Part shown: piece by piece, positions 1-12,031 of the stretch | How the letters are laid out: every line of letters starts with the position of its first letter | How positions within the stretch are numbered: the first letter of the stretch is position 1 | Source of the DNA: Platynereis dumerilii | Taxonomy: Eukaryota; Annelida; Polychaeta; Phyllodocida; Nereididae | NCBI GenBank assembly: GCA_026936325.1 | Contig: JAPTHN010000003.1 | Span: forward strand, 100,845,538-100,909,537 | Length of the DNA stretch: 64,000 nt | Reading direction: 5' to 3' | Translations under genes and position numbers: made by a program | The notes under the pieces: generated by a model | What the model saw: only the letters and a program-made list of their open reading frames with translations | Databases searched by the model: none | Told to the model about the DNA's origin: nothing

Positions 1-145
1 CAAGTATATCAATTTATTTTATAATGATATCATAAAATCTGTTTCAAGTCAAAAAAAGTTTCTGTAGTATGATATGAAACTATACACTTATGAAAGACTA
101 ACTTTAAGACTGCATAAAAACAACGCATGAGGTATAATAATGATA
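1..145. other. AT-rich sequence, no feature seen
   Basis: No recognisable gene or repeat. In unit 2 the equivalent position just right of the gene's first coding exon is non-coding, so a gene copy 0 could end left of the window. That is inference only. Confidence 0.3.
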
Positions 146-152
146 GATAGAT

Positions 153-230
<78 letters not shown>

Positions 231-236
231 GGATAT
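146..236. repeat. GATA tetranucleotide microsatellite
   Basis: About 20 near-perfect GATA units. They directly abut the 3' end of the adjacent minus-strand SINE and may have grown from its simple-repeat tail. Confidence 0.9.
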
Positions 237-549
237 GGTAAGTGCAGCCCTCTAAGCCCAGTTCTGGGCGCTCACGAGGGTTGATTGATGAGATGAGAGA
301 GAGAGAGAGCAGGAGTCCTCAACATGTTACACATTTACCCCATGTGAGGGATCTTTTACTTGCCCAGCACAGACACTGATACAAGGGGCCGCCAATTTAA
401 CGTCTCATCCGAACGACATCCAGCTGGGATTTTGTTCATAAAGGTACACTGAAAATTTCGGGTTCCCCAACCGGGAGTCGAACCCATGCAGGCAAAGACC
501 TTCAGCGGTGCTGGCAGGAACCTTAACCACTACCCAACCCAGCTGCCTC
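237..549 (-). mobile_element. tRNA-derived SINE
   Basis: Read on the minus strand, this contains a pol III A-box-like motif (TAGTGGTTAAGG, complement of 521-532) and a near-perfect B box (GGGTTCGACTCCCGG, complement of 471-485) about 40 bp apart, as in tRNA-derived SINEs. A body follows with the motif GGATGAGACGTTAAA (complement near 397-413), which I recall from 3' regions of many animal SINEs. The element ends in the CTAT/GATA microsatellite. Family assignment beyond tRNA-derived SINE is not possible by eye. No clear target-site duplication was found. Confidence 0.75.
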
Positions 550-786
550 AATGAGTTCTTAGATGGTTTTTAATAACAATATCAATACCTTGCCCCCCCC
601 AACTGCCTTTGAGACAAAAAACCAATTTTCTGTTCCACCTGTAGCCATCTTAACAGTGTTGCGGCTCTGACCCTACTAAATAAGGTGGAATTCTAGCTTA
701 ATTTGATGAAAACCGGTATGAAATAAGAAACATTTTTAAAATATGGGCACTGTTTCATAAGATCGAGCTCTCCAAGAAAAAACACT
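550..786. repeat. Unit 1, block U, left part
   Basis: Non-coding. From about 600 it is recognisably similar to 51600-51760, which lies right of gene copy B exon 1. This marks the left end of the first visible duplication unit. Confidence 0.5.
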
Positions 787-790
787 TTAA

Positions 791-1622
791 GGTGGCTCGA
801 TACTCGTGAACTTTCTAAGATAGGATTTCTTTAAAATAGTTTAAAATGATTCAAAATATAGTTTATAGCAAGGATATGTAAACAAAAGTGGTCGCTACCA
901 GCCTTTTTTAAAAATATTTGAGTTTATGTAAAAGAAAGTCAGTCCACGCAAACCTGAAAAACTCAATTTTTTTCTTAATTTTTTTACTGTGAAGTTTTCT
1001 CTGCCATTCAGTGGCCATTCATCCTATGTTATTAAATGAAGCATGTAATTAAAGAGGAAAGGTTGATGGAAAAGCTGACCCAAATTCCATAGAAATATAT
1101 ATAGTTTAAAGAACTTTTCTAGGGGTTCGGAACAAAAGTTTCAATTTTGAAAATTTAATATTTTTTATGAACCATAGCGCAAAAAAAAATGACGGGATAG
1201 AATTCTCTATTTCTCTGTCATTTGCTTCCAAATAAAGTGAAGAACAATATAATGATACAGACATATGGCCGAACGGGACTGGATATTGCTACAAAAATTT
1301 ATTTATGTCACAGAGTCATTTTTGAGAAATTGGACATGCTTGCCGAAAATCGCCTGCAGAAATTTTCTACTGAGAGTAGAGAACTGAAAGTCTGCCAGAT
1401 TATAGTATTCGTCATAGCGCATCTAATGCTCCAAACGAGAAGTCTCTAACCCCAATAGAAGGGGCGCAAATCGCAAACGAAGCGGCCGTCGCATGGAATT
1501 TTCAGAATTAAAAAAAGATGAAAAGAAGTGTCAGCATAGCCCTGCTACTTACGTTAGATAGGGCCTGCCTGGCTGCGCGGAAATGTGTGCAATTGACGTA
1601 ATTTCATGAGTAGCGAGCCACC
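791..1622. mobile_element. TTAA-flanked inverted-repeat DNA transposon, non-autonomous
   Basis: Inverted ends GGTGGCTCGATACTCGTGA (left) and GGTGGCTCGCTACTCATGA (right, complement) are flanked by TTAA at 787-790 and 1623-1626. The paralogous place in unit 3 (near 51755) has a single cttaagagc, an empty site. TTAA duplications are typical of piggyBac-type elements, but no transposase remains in the 832 bp, so the superfamily is tentative. The 75-codon open frame at 1222-1449 inside it has no recognisable similarity and is probably chance. Confidence 0.75.
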
Positions 1623-1626
1623 TTAA

Positions 1627-2327
1627 GAGCACAAAACTGATTGTCTTTTGACGCAGGGACCAATATGTAAACGCAAGGAAATGTAATGTCATTATTGCAC
1701 TGCGCCGGTCCACCGCCAGGGTGCCTTAATCAAACTATGAAGGAGCTGGTATCAACGGTTGTCTCGGTTGCCCTAGGAGAGTTTCTGGAAATTCCAGTAC
1801 ACGAATGCTGACAAGATTTGTGAAATTTCCTACCCAACAAGTTCTACCCCTCTTCTGAGTGGACCAAATCAAAATTTACTGACCTAAAATAACATGTCGA
1901 CTTTGTCAATACTCAAATTACCTATTTTTGGCTGTAGGGACACCAAAATAATATATTATGTCACATTTAAAGAACCTTCATCTGAATTTACCTTAGGTGT
2001 ATGCATATATGGTTTATGCCTTATAACAAGGCCAATGAAATAAATTTTCTTAACTTACAAATCATGACATCACTGTTTTCCTATAACTGTTTTGCTTCAT
2101 AACTTCATTTAAGACATTAGATGATTTTCCTTATCTCAATCCCCCATGTCTTAGGTTTACTGATACCAAATATTGAGTCTTCCTTCTTGATTGTTAATCA
2201 CAAGATTGCACAGTAGAATAACGCAAATATTTTTAAAAGCTGTTGGGCAAACTCCGTGATAAAGCATATTTGTGGTAAAAGCATATTTGCAGAAAAAATA
2301 TTTGCTGTTTTTGTCTTTGTCTTTCTC
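1627..2327. repeat. Unit 1, block U, right part
   Basis: Non-coding sequence paralogous to 10440-11040 and 29400-31260 (block a') and, more weakly, to 51780-52360. Shared landmarks include gagagtttctggaaattc (near 1778, 10492 and 29446). No coding potential is preserved between copies. Confidence 0.6.
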
Positions 2328-2335
2328 ATCCTGGC

Positions 2336-2602
2336 CAGTGGCGTAACTGGGGAGACTCTGGGGGGGGGGGGGGGCACCCTCTATACTGATTGTATATTTT
2401 AGCCAGAGTTGGAATGTTCACATGGACGGGCACCTGGGGACGGGCACCTGGGGACGGGCACCTGGGGACGGGCACCTGGGGACGGGCACCTGGGGACGGG
2501 CACCTGGGGACGGGCACCTGGGGACGGGCACCTGGGGACGGGCACCTGGGGACGGGCACCTGGGGACGGGCACCTGGGGACGGGCACCTGGGGACGCTAC
2601 TG
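2336..2602. mobile_element. hAT-type MITE
   Basis: The ends CAGTGGCGTAACTGGGG (left) and CAGTAGCGTCCCC (right, complement) are flanked by a perfect 8-bp duplication ATCCTGGC at 2328-2335 and 2603-2610. An 8-bp duplication and CAG ends are hAT hallmarks. The equivalent sites near 11037 and 31270 are empty (tcctggctaacg, tcctggccaacg). Most of the interior is a tandem minisatellite, so the element is non-autonomous. Confidence 0.9.
2424..2596. repeat. 14-bp minisatellite inside the hAT MITE
   Basis: About twelve near-identical copies of CACCTGGGGACGGG. The array is open in several frames on both strands and yields repetitive GDGHLGT- or VPRCPSPG-like peptides, an artefact of a repeat unit without stop codons rather than a gene. 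Array homogeneity suggests recent expansion. Confidence 0.95.
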
Positions 2603-2610
2603 ATCCTGGC

Positions 2611-4828
2611 TAATATCTTCCTTAACACACTGACTGGAGCCTCCTTGATCTTTCGCCAGACAGTTTATAGCCTTGCGATTTACACAAGTCTTCCCTTGTG
2701 ACATTTAAAATGCTTTCTAAAGAAACTCATGCCACATTAATGTGCAGATTTATCCCATGCTCAGAAGTACCAGACATAGGAAACATAAATTCTTGCTTCA
2801 CTTGGGACAACAAATGCTATGTCTAAACACTTCAACTGCAGACATCAGCTTCACTGTCCGAAATAGTTTTGGCTGCTTTCAATCGAACAGTTTACTGACA
2901 TTTTACAATACTAGAGCAGAACGCCGTTTCACCAGAGCTCACTGAAATATCCTGTGCAAGTAAGGTATTTAGAAGGCATAGTAAAAGGTTCTGGAATCAT
3001 TCACTCATGGCAAAAGAGAGAAGCATTCTTTAGTCATTGTGTTCAGTTGGAGTTACCAAGGGAACCGTGCTGTAGCCTTGGTCATAACTTGTGCTCAGTG
3101 CTATGGTCAACCTCTCCACAGCTCCTGGCCTCCAAGCATCGGTCAATTGCCCGGTAACTTTGATAGACTTATCCCTGGAGTGCTCACAAGTATGGATGAC
3201 TGTGTGATAGAGGAGCTGCCATTACCAAGCAAAAAGTTTAACTGCTTTGAAAAGTTTCATACCCTAGATCAAGTTACAGTATGGTGACAGCCAAAGGTTT
3301 ACTTTTTCATCGGAAATTTGATGACAGTTTAAAGGCAACATCCACTGGTTTTCTGTTTTCTTCGTAACTCAATGAGCAAACAATGCTACAATGATATCCC
3401 TTCTCACTTCAAAGTCCAAAATGTATGTACCAATGCGACCCGACTGATTCAATGGATGTCTGAGAAGTGGAGCAAACCAATGAAGGCACCTGACCAGAAC
3501 AAATAACCTCAGTATCATAAAGCTACCCATAGATTCATGTCGTATTTTCCATTCCAACAGATTTGGGAAATTAAAAAAAAGGAAATTTCGACTGTGATTA
3601 TCCATAAAGATTAGCAATGTACAGAGCAAATATGTAATCAAATATTTTAGCAATCAGGACATGCAAATATTATAGGATATGCATTTAAAATCACAAAATG
3701 CATTACTAATGTAACTTAGGCTGATTGTAAATCAAATTGAAGCTGTCTTTGCATAACATGATTTGCATTTGCATGATATTGTTGAATTTCCAAAGACGCA
3801 GTTGTAAAAGTGTTTATTCAGCAATCAAGGGAGCCAAGGGGATGGAAAAGACAATATTTTCGGATATATATCATAATTAATGATAACAATCAAAAGTATA
3901 AAAATCCTTATTTTATCAAAGAGAAACTTCGAAGACAGCCATTTTTTGTTAAAATAACCTTCAAAAGCCAGAGATAACACTGCTATATTGTTGCTTGAAA
4001 ATTGTTTTGTCTTTCTTTGAGGATGAACTTCAGCCACATGCGAGCATCCTTGAAAAGAATGATTGATGCAAGCAATAAGAGATGTGTCGGGTTTCAGTCT
4101 GCTCTCGTTAAAGGAAAAACCTTGCCCTGCAGCCGTTTACTTGAACATTGTGGTAAAGACAATACGTTCTTCAAACTTGATCAGAATTGTAAACTTTTTT
4201 CTGTCTCTGTAGACATTACGACGGCTCATCTTACTCCTTCGGGGCCTCATGCAATATCAAAAGAAGGCAGCAGACACACTCAGATACACAAAGAGTCTTG
4301 AAAAAACATCGGACATAACTTGAAAGTTGAAACCATATATATCTTAAAAGCACATAGGGATGCAAATATAATCTTTTAAAGTAACATTTTTCATTCTTTG
4401 GTCACATTGCCAGAATTTCCTTTCCATATGAATGACAAATAAAAGTCAGTCTTCTATCCTTCACACAATGCGTAACGTCCATCTGTTTGCAGATGAAATG
4501 TAGGCATTTTATCCAGCTGCAAAGGCTTGTGTATATTTCATGGCATTATTTTCAACAATAGTTGGCCAGTTCACCCTAACAGGTCATACGTCAAACTGGC
4601 AAATCTAATTATGACTCTGCGCGCCAATACAGAACCATTGTGCTTGAACATGTCTTCTTGTTGGCTGTTCATACAGGATGGCCATCGACAACATGAGCCG
4701 GTTTAGATCAGCAATGCCAAACGCTACAGAATATTTGTCTCAATTATGTAGCTATTCTCACCCCTATAGATATCAAATAGTTTTGACCTATATGAGCTCA
4801 AGCATATATATGCGTTCTCATATGGCAT
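2611..4828. repeat. Unit 1, blocks a and b
   Basis: Non-coding paralogous segment. Block a (about 2742-3950) matches 23280-24930, 52360-53390 and partly 11200-12020 and 31450-32300. Block b (about 3950-4828) matches 24930-25650 and 59330-60570. Short open frames here change frame or gain stops between copies, so no gene is supported. Confidence 0.7.
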
Positions 4829-6716
4829 GTATGTTCTTTTCACCAGAGACATAACTGAGACAATTGAAATTCCACATATCAAATTCGCTGATGATCTTAG
4901 TATGTGGATCACCAACATTGACCTCACTTTTATTGAAACTGAACTATCTGTCAATGTAGGAAGGTTATTAAAATGGGCACATACATGGAGGCAGTCCATA
5001 AACATGGATAAAACTGAAGTTATGGGCTTTTCCTCCAAGGATGGAATAAAATTAAAAATCCAAGCTGGGTCAAAAACTCTCGTACAGGTCCCCGAGAAAC
5101 GAATCTTGGGAGTCACTCTTGACCAAAACCTTAACTTTGCAGCTCATGTTGAGAACTGTGCAGCCAGAGCTCTTAGCCAAGTTTCCAAACTAGGTGTTCT
5201 CATAAATGGATTCAAGGGTGCAAATGCAGAACTCCTTATCACACTGTATAAAGCATGCATTAGACCTACCTTGGAGTATGGTTATCCTGTTTGGTGCAGC
5301 GTCAACAGCATTAAAAGCTTGGAGAGAGTACAGTACCAAGCACTACGTAAAGCTGTAGGAGCAATGCAGGGCACTCCCTCTGCTGCAATTGACATTATTA
5401 CTAAAACCATGCCATTAGATTTAAGGCTGGATGAAGTTCTCCTCAATAGCTTTTTGAAGATCTCCAGAAAGAGAGAGAATGATCATCTGAAGGTTAAAAT
5501 GAATGATCTCCTCTCAGACCATGTCTTCATGGATCATAAGGTCTTAACAACACTTCACAAATTTGACATGGCCAGAAGGAAACTTCCTAATAAATTGGAT
5601 ATAAACCGAACTGAGCCTTTACTCCTTCCTAGTCTAAAGGACTGCTTGGCACCTAAGGCCCATCTTGCAGAACTTGCGGTGGGACAGTTTGGAAGCAGCA
5701 ACAACCGTACTGCGACCCAAGCAAGAGAGGCTCTTAGTGCTGCCAGTAAGTACCTAGCTCGAACTGGAAATAACATCGTTGCTTTCACCGATGGTTCGGC
5801 GCTTACTAACCCAGGACCTTGTGGAGCGGGCACAGCCATTTTCTGGAATGGTATGGGAAGCCAGCCCAGCCTCTACAAAAGACCTGTGTCACTGCTGTCC
5901 AGCAGTTACCACGGCGAACTTCAAGCAATAGACTTAGCCCTACATAAAATAGAAATTAAACAACCACCTGTAAAAGACACAATCATCCACATAATTACAG
6001 ACTGTCAATCGGCCCTTCATTCCGTAGTAAATGCAAACCGCACCAAAAACTTTGGATTCCTAATAGACAGTATTCAGGACAATATCTCCCTTCTAAACAA
6101 TAGACAGGTTAAAACACAAATCTACTGGACAGCAGGACATGTGAACCTCGAAGGCAATGACCTTGCTGACAGCCTTGCCAAAGAGGCAGCAAAAGACGCT
6201 TCAATGAGTAACAACCTCCCAACCTACAACTCCATCTCTGAGGTGAAAAACCACTTCAGGAAAACTCTTGTTAAAAGATGGCAAAAACGATGGGAGACTG
6301 CTAGAGACTCGAGACATACCTACAGCCTCTTTCCCAAGGTTGATGTAGGAGGTTTTAAAAGCTTATGTGAACGGGGCACAGAGACAAAACTGTTAAGACT
6401 CCAATTAGGCACCACGCTATTAAACGAACACATGCATAAGGTTTTTCCATTGGTGTATGAAAGTCCTAATTGTGAATGTGAAACTGAAAGGGCTGATATT
6501 GAACATTACTTTTACAGGTGCCCGTTACACTCAGTCCATCGCCAGAGTCTTCTTGATGAACTAGATGCAATCCTCTACAACAATTGTCGCTTTAAAAACT
6601 GGAACCTGGACCTGTCTATGCTGATAGGAAGGCCAAGTACAATAAGCGCAGACATAATTCCCCAGCTTCGACTCGCAGTGGTCAGGTACATCCGAGCCAC
6701 TGGGACCAAACTCTAG
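4827..6716 (+). CDS. LINE ORF2 C-terminal part: RT end, RNase H, CCHC
   Basis: This 629-codon open frame is the end of a LINE polyprotein. The reverse-transcriptase catalytic box IKFADDLSMW is near residues 18-27. The thumb region follows, with LGVTLDQNLNF and the typical TLYKACIRPTLEYG. RNase H spans about residues 315-455, with its acidic residues visible in FTDGSA (about 322), ELQAID (about 364), TDCQSA (about 391) and NDLADSLA (about 444). A CxC...H...C motif (CECETERADIEHYFYRC) is near 550-566. RNase H in a LINE points to the I/R1/LOA/Ingi group; finer placement is not possible here. The first ATG straddles the host junction and is not the element's own start. Endonuclease and most of RT are missing, so it cannot act alone. 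Confidence 0.9.
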   Translation: MYVLFTRDITETIEIPHIKFADDLSMWITNIDLTFIETELSVNVGRLLKWAHTWRQSINMDKTEVMGFSSKDGIKLKIQAGSKTLVQVPEKRILGVTLDQNLNFAAHVENCAARALSQVSKLGVLINGFKGANAELLITLYKACIRPTLEYGYPVWCSVNSIKSLERVQYQALRKAVGAMQGTPSAAIDIITKTMPLDLRLDEVLLNSFLKISRKRENDHLKVKMNDLLSDHVFMDHKVLTTLHKFDMARRKLPNKLDINRTEPLLLPSLKDCLAPKAHLAELAVGQFGSSNNRTATQAREALSAASKYLARTGNNIVAFTDGSALTNPGPCGAGTAIFWNGMGSQPSLYKRPVSLLSSSYHGELQAIDLALHKIEIKQPPVKDTIIHIITDCQSALHSVVNANRTKNFGFLIDSIQDNISLLNNRQVKTQIYWTAGHVNLEGNDLADSLAKEAAKDASMSNNLPTYNSISEVKNHFRKTLVKRWQKRWETARDSRHTYSLFPKVDVGGFKSLCERGTETKLLRLQLGTTLLNEHMHKVFPLVYESPNCECETERADIEHYFYRCPLHSVHRQSLLDELDAILYNNCRFKNWNLDLSMLIGRPSTISADIIPQLRLAVVRYIRATGTKL

Positions 6717-6828
6717 CCAGCCACCAAGTGCCAAGTTACCGCGAGCAGATCTACCAGAGCAAACTACCAGAGACCATTTGCTGATGAAAAAGCAGCTCAA
6801 CGAACTACAAGAACAAGAACAAGAATAA
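4829..6828 (+). mobile_element. 5'-truncated LINE with RNase H
   Basis: This is the 3' half of a non-LTR retrotransposon, starting just before the reverse-transcriptase catalytic box and ending in a short simple repeat of ACAAGA/ACAAGAATA type. Units 2 and 3 lack it: atctcatatggcat-type sequence runs straight into cagacatcaatacc-type sequence near 25660 and 60570. Insertion therefore followed the unit duplication, or at least unit divergence. The retained reading frame has no breaks, so the insertion is young. No clear target-site duplication is visible. Confidence 0.85.
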
Positions 6829-9800
6829 GACATCAATACCATTATGGTAAGTATGTTTTTTCTACACAGTCATATGATAGTACCATGCCACCTTAAGTTT
6901 CAATCAAAAATGGTTTTCAGCTTTGCCAAATCCAATAACCAATTCGATTATGAAATATGAAATGTAATAACATCTCATATACTACTTTTCCTTCCACATA
7001 TGGCCAGTTAGACTGTATTGTCATCCAATATATATTCGATGAGGTATATCTGGAATTCAAAATGAGATGATTCAGGAAATATTTCAAGTTATGAGAGCAA
7101 GAATTCTGTTGGTAGAAAAAAAGCATATGCTCATTTCTCTGGACCTATCTCTGTTTTCGAAGAAACATTGAATGAGAAAGTTTATAAATATGCGATTTGA
7201 ATAGTTTCTTCCGTCAGACATTCTAAATCCTTCTAATGAAACCATGCTCCCCACTTTGGATCTATTCCTGGCACAGAAAACCCAGTACAGGAAACTCATT
7301 TCCCCCTTTTTTGCCTGCTCCAGTGTTTGTCTAAACGCTTCAGCTCCAGACATCAGCTTCCCAAACATTGACTTCTCACAGCTCACTGGAGCAGTTCTGG
7401 CAGCTTACAGATCCACTAGATTGCTGATGGTCTGCAGTCTTCTGCTATTAGACTTGGCTGTGTGTTATGTCTGCATATTGAAACTGCATTGGTTATTCCC
7501 AGACTGCTATGCAATAAAAGCCTAATATCTAACATCATGTTAGTATGGTTTTGTTTGTCCACATATCTGCTAAGTATTATATGTCAAAACGAATGGAAAA
7601 TCATATGTTGCCAGTGCTGGCCACTGTTTTCGCTTATTCCATTGAATTTAAATGCCCATTGCGTTGGTATTTCGATTGGTAGAAAGGCTTTAGAAGAAAG
7701 CCCCTGAAATTGGTCTTTAGTGAAGAAAACAAGCAGCAAACTTCTTTGCCAAGAAACTTTGGCAATTGGAGCCGTATGCTCTTGCCTTACTATTTCCTAA
7801 ACGAGTGAAGATCCGCCAAAACTATTGTGAACTTTTCGTGTACATCATCGAAGGCGCAATTCATCATAGAAAGACACTGCCTCAGTGAACCAAATGGTAT
7901 GTCTCATACTTTACATAGCTGTATCACTGACCATACTGCCACAGTAGACTGCTAGGGGACATGTGTGATCATAATGGAGCTGTTCTGGCATTAGGAATCA
8001 CAATTAGATTTGCAAGTTGATGTACGACCTAAGATATTTTGATTCTGCAGAGGCAATTGGTCATCAGTTGTTGTAAAGGCATGCTAGAGAAACTACACAG
8101 GACATAATGGGTATGATATCGAATAACACAGGATCCAAAGCATTTCCAGTCAAGAAGTGAGTGAAGTTCTATGGCTGGAAAATGTATAGCGTATCTATAG
8201 TGAAGACAGTTGAAATGTCTCTACTTCACTGAACTAATTTTGTTTCTTGAATTTATTTGTCCCACCTACTCATTGTGTATAAAAGTCTTAGCCAGAGTAT
8301 GACATATACTTTTGTGCGGGGATTGCAGGGGCATTCGACAGCAATATTTTTCACACAAATACCCCCAACATCACCAAGCTGCTGGGCTTGGGGTTTACAA
8401 CATACAAAGAACAACTACGTAAAGATAATTTCTTGGTCATTTAACTGTTTCATAACATCAGTGACAGCTGCAATTCTTATAACTTTACAAAACACTTCAA
8501 TTAAGCTAAGTTAAGGAGTGCTTTGAGGAACAAAAGTTAACTAAATGAAATAAAACAAAATTTTTACTTACTGGTTAACAGCTTCAAAATCATCTAATGT
8601 TTTATCATGGATGGTACTATAACATGTATTATTTTCACTTTCCATTTATGACAGCTGCTTCATTGTCAGATGCCCATTATCTATTTCTTTTAATCTACTG
8701 AAAACTTGAAGACACAAGGAGGTGGAACAATAATGCTAGAAGTAAATTGCAGTATTTCAGCGTTCAGCAACAAACATATTCTACCCACTCAACAATATGC
8801 TATCCTTCATCTATCTCATTCGGGCAAATTCTAGTTATCTGGAAAGTTCAATACATCGCCAGCAACTATACATTGAAGTCTATTTTTGGAAATGTCTGAC
8901 AACAACATTATCCGAAACATTGCTGAAAATGACATTAATTTTAGTAACATGACATAGTCAGCTTCCAAAATAACTCTTTTCTTAATCTCTGCTAAACAAA
9001 AGCCAACAAAGTGAAACGATCCATCATGTGAATTATGAAAGGGATACAACTGCAAAAGGATAATGGCAGGCAGTTTGCTCTTTTTGTTATTGTATTCCAT
9101 GTCTGTTGCTTGCATGACAATGTGGATTCTGATATTTTTTCTAACCGTTCATAAACCAACAAAGCTGCTTCAAGGCATCTGCCTGAATCTGAAACCATCC
9201 TAGTTACATGATTGCATGTTTGTTCTACAGTACCTCTTTTATTAGTCTTTCTAATAGAATTCTAAAGTGTGCAGATTTTGTCTACACTTTAAAATCAAGT
9301 GTCTGCTTGAGTTTGCGAATCCCTGTTACACAATTTCATGCTGGGTGGCTGCCAGTCCTTTCATCTAAAGGTTAAAATGTAAACTTTGCTCTTTCTGTTT
9401 TCCTTTTTACTATAGTAGCATTATTTCAAAACTAAACTGCTCACACTGTAGGCATGACTTTAATTACGTATCTGTTAGTCTTTTATAGTTGTAAGAGCAC
9501 AGCATATGAGGTTATAGGGAATGTTATTGTTACTCAGAATAGCCACACACAGATGCATATTTTGGTTTCAGCAGTACGTCATTCAGCTGCTGCTGCTGTT
9601 GAAACTATTGCTTGTCAAAAGCTGAAAATATTGAGTCATACAAGCTGTTGACCTTGTGCTTTTGTGGCTCAACAAAAGATCAGCCACTGATATGAGTGGA
9701 AGAGGCATTAAGCTGGAGATATTAGAGTGAAAATCAAATCACTCAGGTGTAAAACCCCTGAAGATGACGGTGACACATTTCCGTGACATAGCTCGCAGTG

Positions 9801-12031
9801 AATAGTCCCTCAAGTGACACAGTATGTCGGGTGTATATCCCTTGTGCACAGAGCTCACATCAACGTCGTGTCAACGTCGTGTGAGATTAAAGATAGTGTG
9901 CTTCACAGAACTGGTCTCTTGTGTACAGTTCCCTTAGAATTCCTCTCTTTTGCTACAGTCCTGTATGTCATTCAAGATAGGGCTCATTCATCGGATTTGC
10001 AAATCTCTTGGAAGTAGCATAGAATTTCCTCTTTATTGCACAGTTGGTACAATACTGAAGCTAGCAAAGCAGGCTTGATTTAACCCATGGTCGCATTAAA
10101 TAGTAAAAGTGCCCCACATACTGCTTCCGCACCATTGCCTATATGCCTCCTTGCACTGTGTGACAGTATAAAAAATATGACAATACCAACTTTTCATCAC
10201 TGACATGCATGGCCACTTTGCCAAAGATACCTATGTAAGTGAGGAAAGTTGGCATTTCTTCCATTAAGTTGGTCAAAATAGTGTGCCAACTTTACCCCGT
10301 TCTACAGTATATATACATCTAGTCAATCAAGAAACAAGAATGCTTCATTGATTACTCACTATGCAAAAAAAAGGAAGACATTGCTCGCCCATAAATGTCC
10401 CTATACTGCATGTATCCAGGAGTCTTGTCTGCTCTGCTTTGATAAGAGAAATATCAAGGAGCTTGTATCTGCAGTTGTCCTGATTGCCCACGGAGAGTTT
10501 CTGGAAATTCTAGTACACATACTTTGAAAAGATCTTTGAAGTTTTGTGTGTGTACCTCGTTATACTTCTCTGCTTAATTAACATGTTGACTTTGTCATTT
10601 CCATTGACTACCTGTGTTCTGCTTTAAGGACACGGAAATAATATCTTGTCATACTAGAACGATTCTCCATTTGAATTCATGTTAGGTGTATGGTTTATGC
10701 CTTATTTATACAACCTTTTCTCAAATTGTTGATGAAAATATGCTGTGCATAGGATTTATCAGTATTATTTTATATTCGGCCTGACTCTGATGTCCACATT
10801 TCTTGTGATGCCACAATCCAGGCAGAACATAATTATGTAACAAATGAAGACAGGATTGTCTCAATTCCCCAATGTCTTATGTTTACTCATACCATATACT
10901 GAGGCTTTCCTCTTGGTTTCCAATCATGAAATGTACATGAATGTTTTTAAAAGCTGCTGGACAATCTGTGGTAAAAGCATATTTAGTCTGCAGTCTGTCT
11001 AAAGAAATATTTATCTTTTCTGTCTTTGTCTTTCTTGTCCTGGCTAACGTTATCCCAAACACATCAGAGCTTCCTTCATCTATTGCCAGACAGTTTATAG
11101 CTTTGCAATTCACAAAATTTGTCCCTGCAGACGTTGAAAATGCTTTTCTAAAGAAACTCATGCCTCACTCTACAGATTTATCCCTTGCTCACCGGGACCA
11201 AATGTAGGAAACACAATTTTTCCTTCACTTGGGATAACCAGTGCTATGTCTAAACACTTCAACTGCAGACTACAGCTTCCCGAATATTGACGTTTCACGG
11301 CTCACTGTCCGAAGCAGTTCTGGTTGCCTTCGATCCAGTAGTTTAAGTACTGACATTTTACAGCACTTTAGTAGAATATCTTTTCACCAGAGTTCATTGA
11401 AATATCCTGTGCAAGTACTGCGTTAAGAGGGCTAAGTAAAAGTTTCTTGCGTCATTCACTCATTACAAAAGAGAGAAGCAATCTTTAGTCATTGTGCTTA
11501 GTTGATAACAGGTGCTCAGTGCTACGATCAACCTCTGCTCAACTCCTGGCCTCCCAGCATCGGTCAGTCGCTGGCTAACTTTGATAGACTTATCCCTGCT
11601 GAGGTCACAAGGATGGATGACTGTGTCACAGACGATCTGCCATTAGTGAGAAGAAGGTTTTGCTGCGGTGAAAAGTTTCACGGCCCAGCTCAAGTTACTG
11701 TATTTTGACGACCAACATTTTTTACTTTCCATCAGAAATTTGATGACAGTTTAAGAGCAACATCCTCTGGCTTTCTGTTTTTTCTCGTAACTCAACGGTT
11801 ATGAGTGAATAATGTTTCCATGAAATCCCTTCCACTTCAAAGCACAAAATTGATGTTCCTATGCGATCTGACTGATAGTGGATGTTGTATTTACAGTATT
11901 TTTTGGAATTTAATGTCTTTCACATCTAAGATGCAATTCATTACTGTTGATATTTTAAGAAAAATTGGTAGTTTTGTAACACTCAGAGATACTGGAAATA
12001 ACCACTTTACTTAAATACAACAACTATGTTA
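6829..12031. repeat. Unit 1, blocks c and a' (upstream of the gene A 3' end)
   Basis: Non-coding segment paralogous to 25660-32330 (unit 2) and, for c, to 60570-63430 (unit 3). The beginning of c (about 7230-7510) is itself an old relative of the starts of a and a': all carry tgtctaaacRcttcaRct followed by cagacatcagcttcc-like sequence. Several open frames (for example 8831-9115 minus and 10941-11207 plus) recur between copies but differ mostly by amino-acid-changing substitutions. No gene is called. Confidence 0.65.

Noticed and set aside
2326-2701. Overlapping long open frames on both strands encoding Gly/Pro-rich repeats
   Set aside because: They follow a stop-free 14-bp minisatellite and are open in several frames at once; no gene-like ends.
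10941-11207. Open frame with a hydrophobic stretch (IFSVFVFLVLA), also at 31071-31442
   Set aside because: It looks like a signal peptide, but the third paralogue (about 2240-2700) is shifted in frame and the opposite strand is equally open; best explained by recent duplication.
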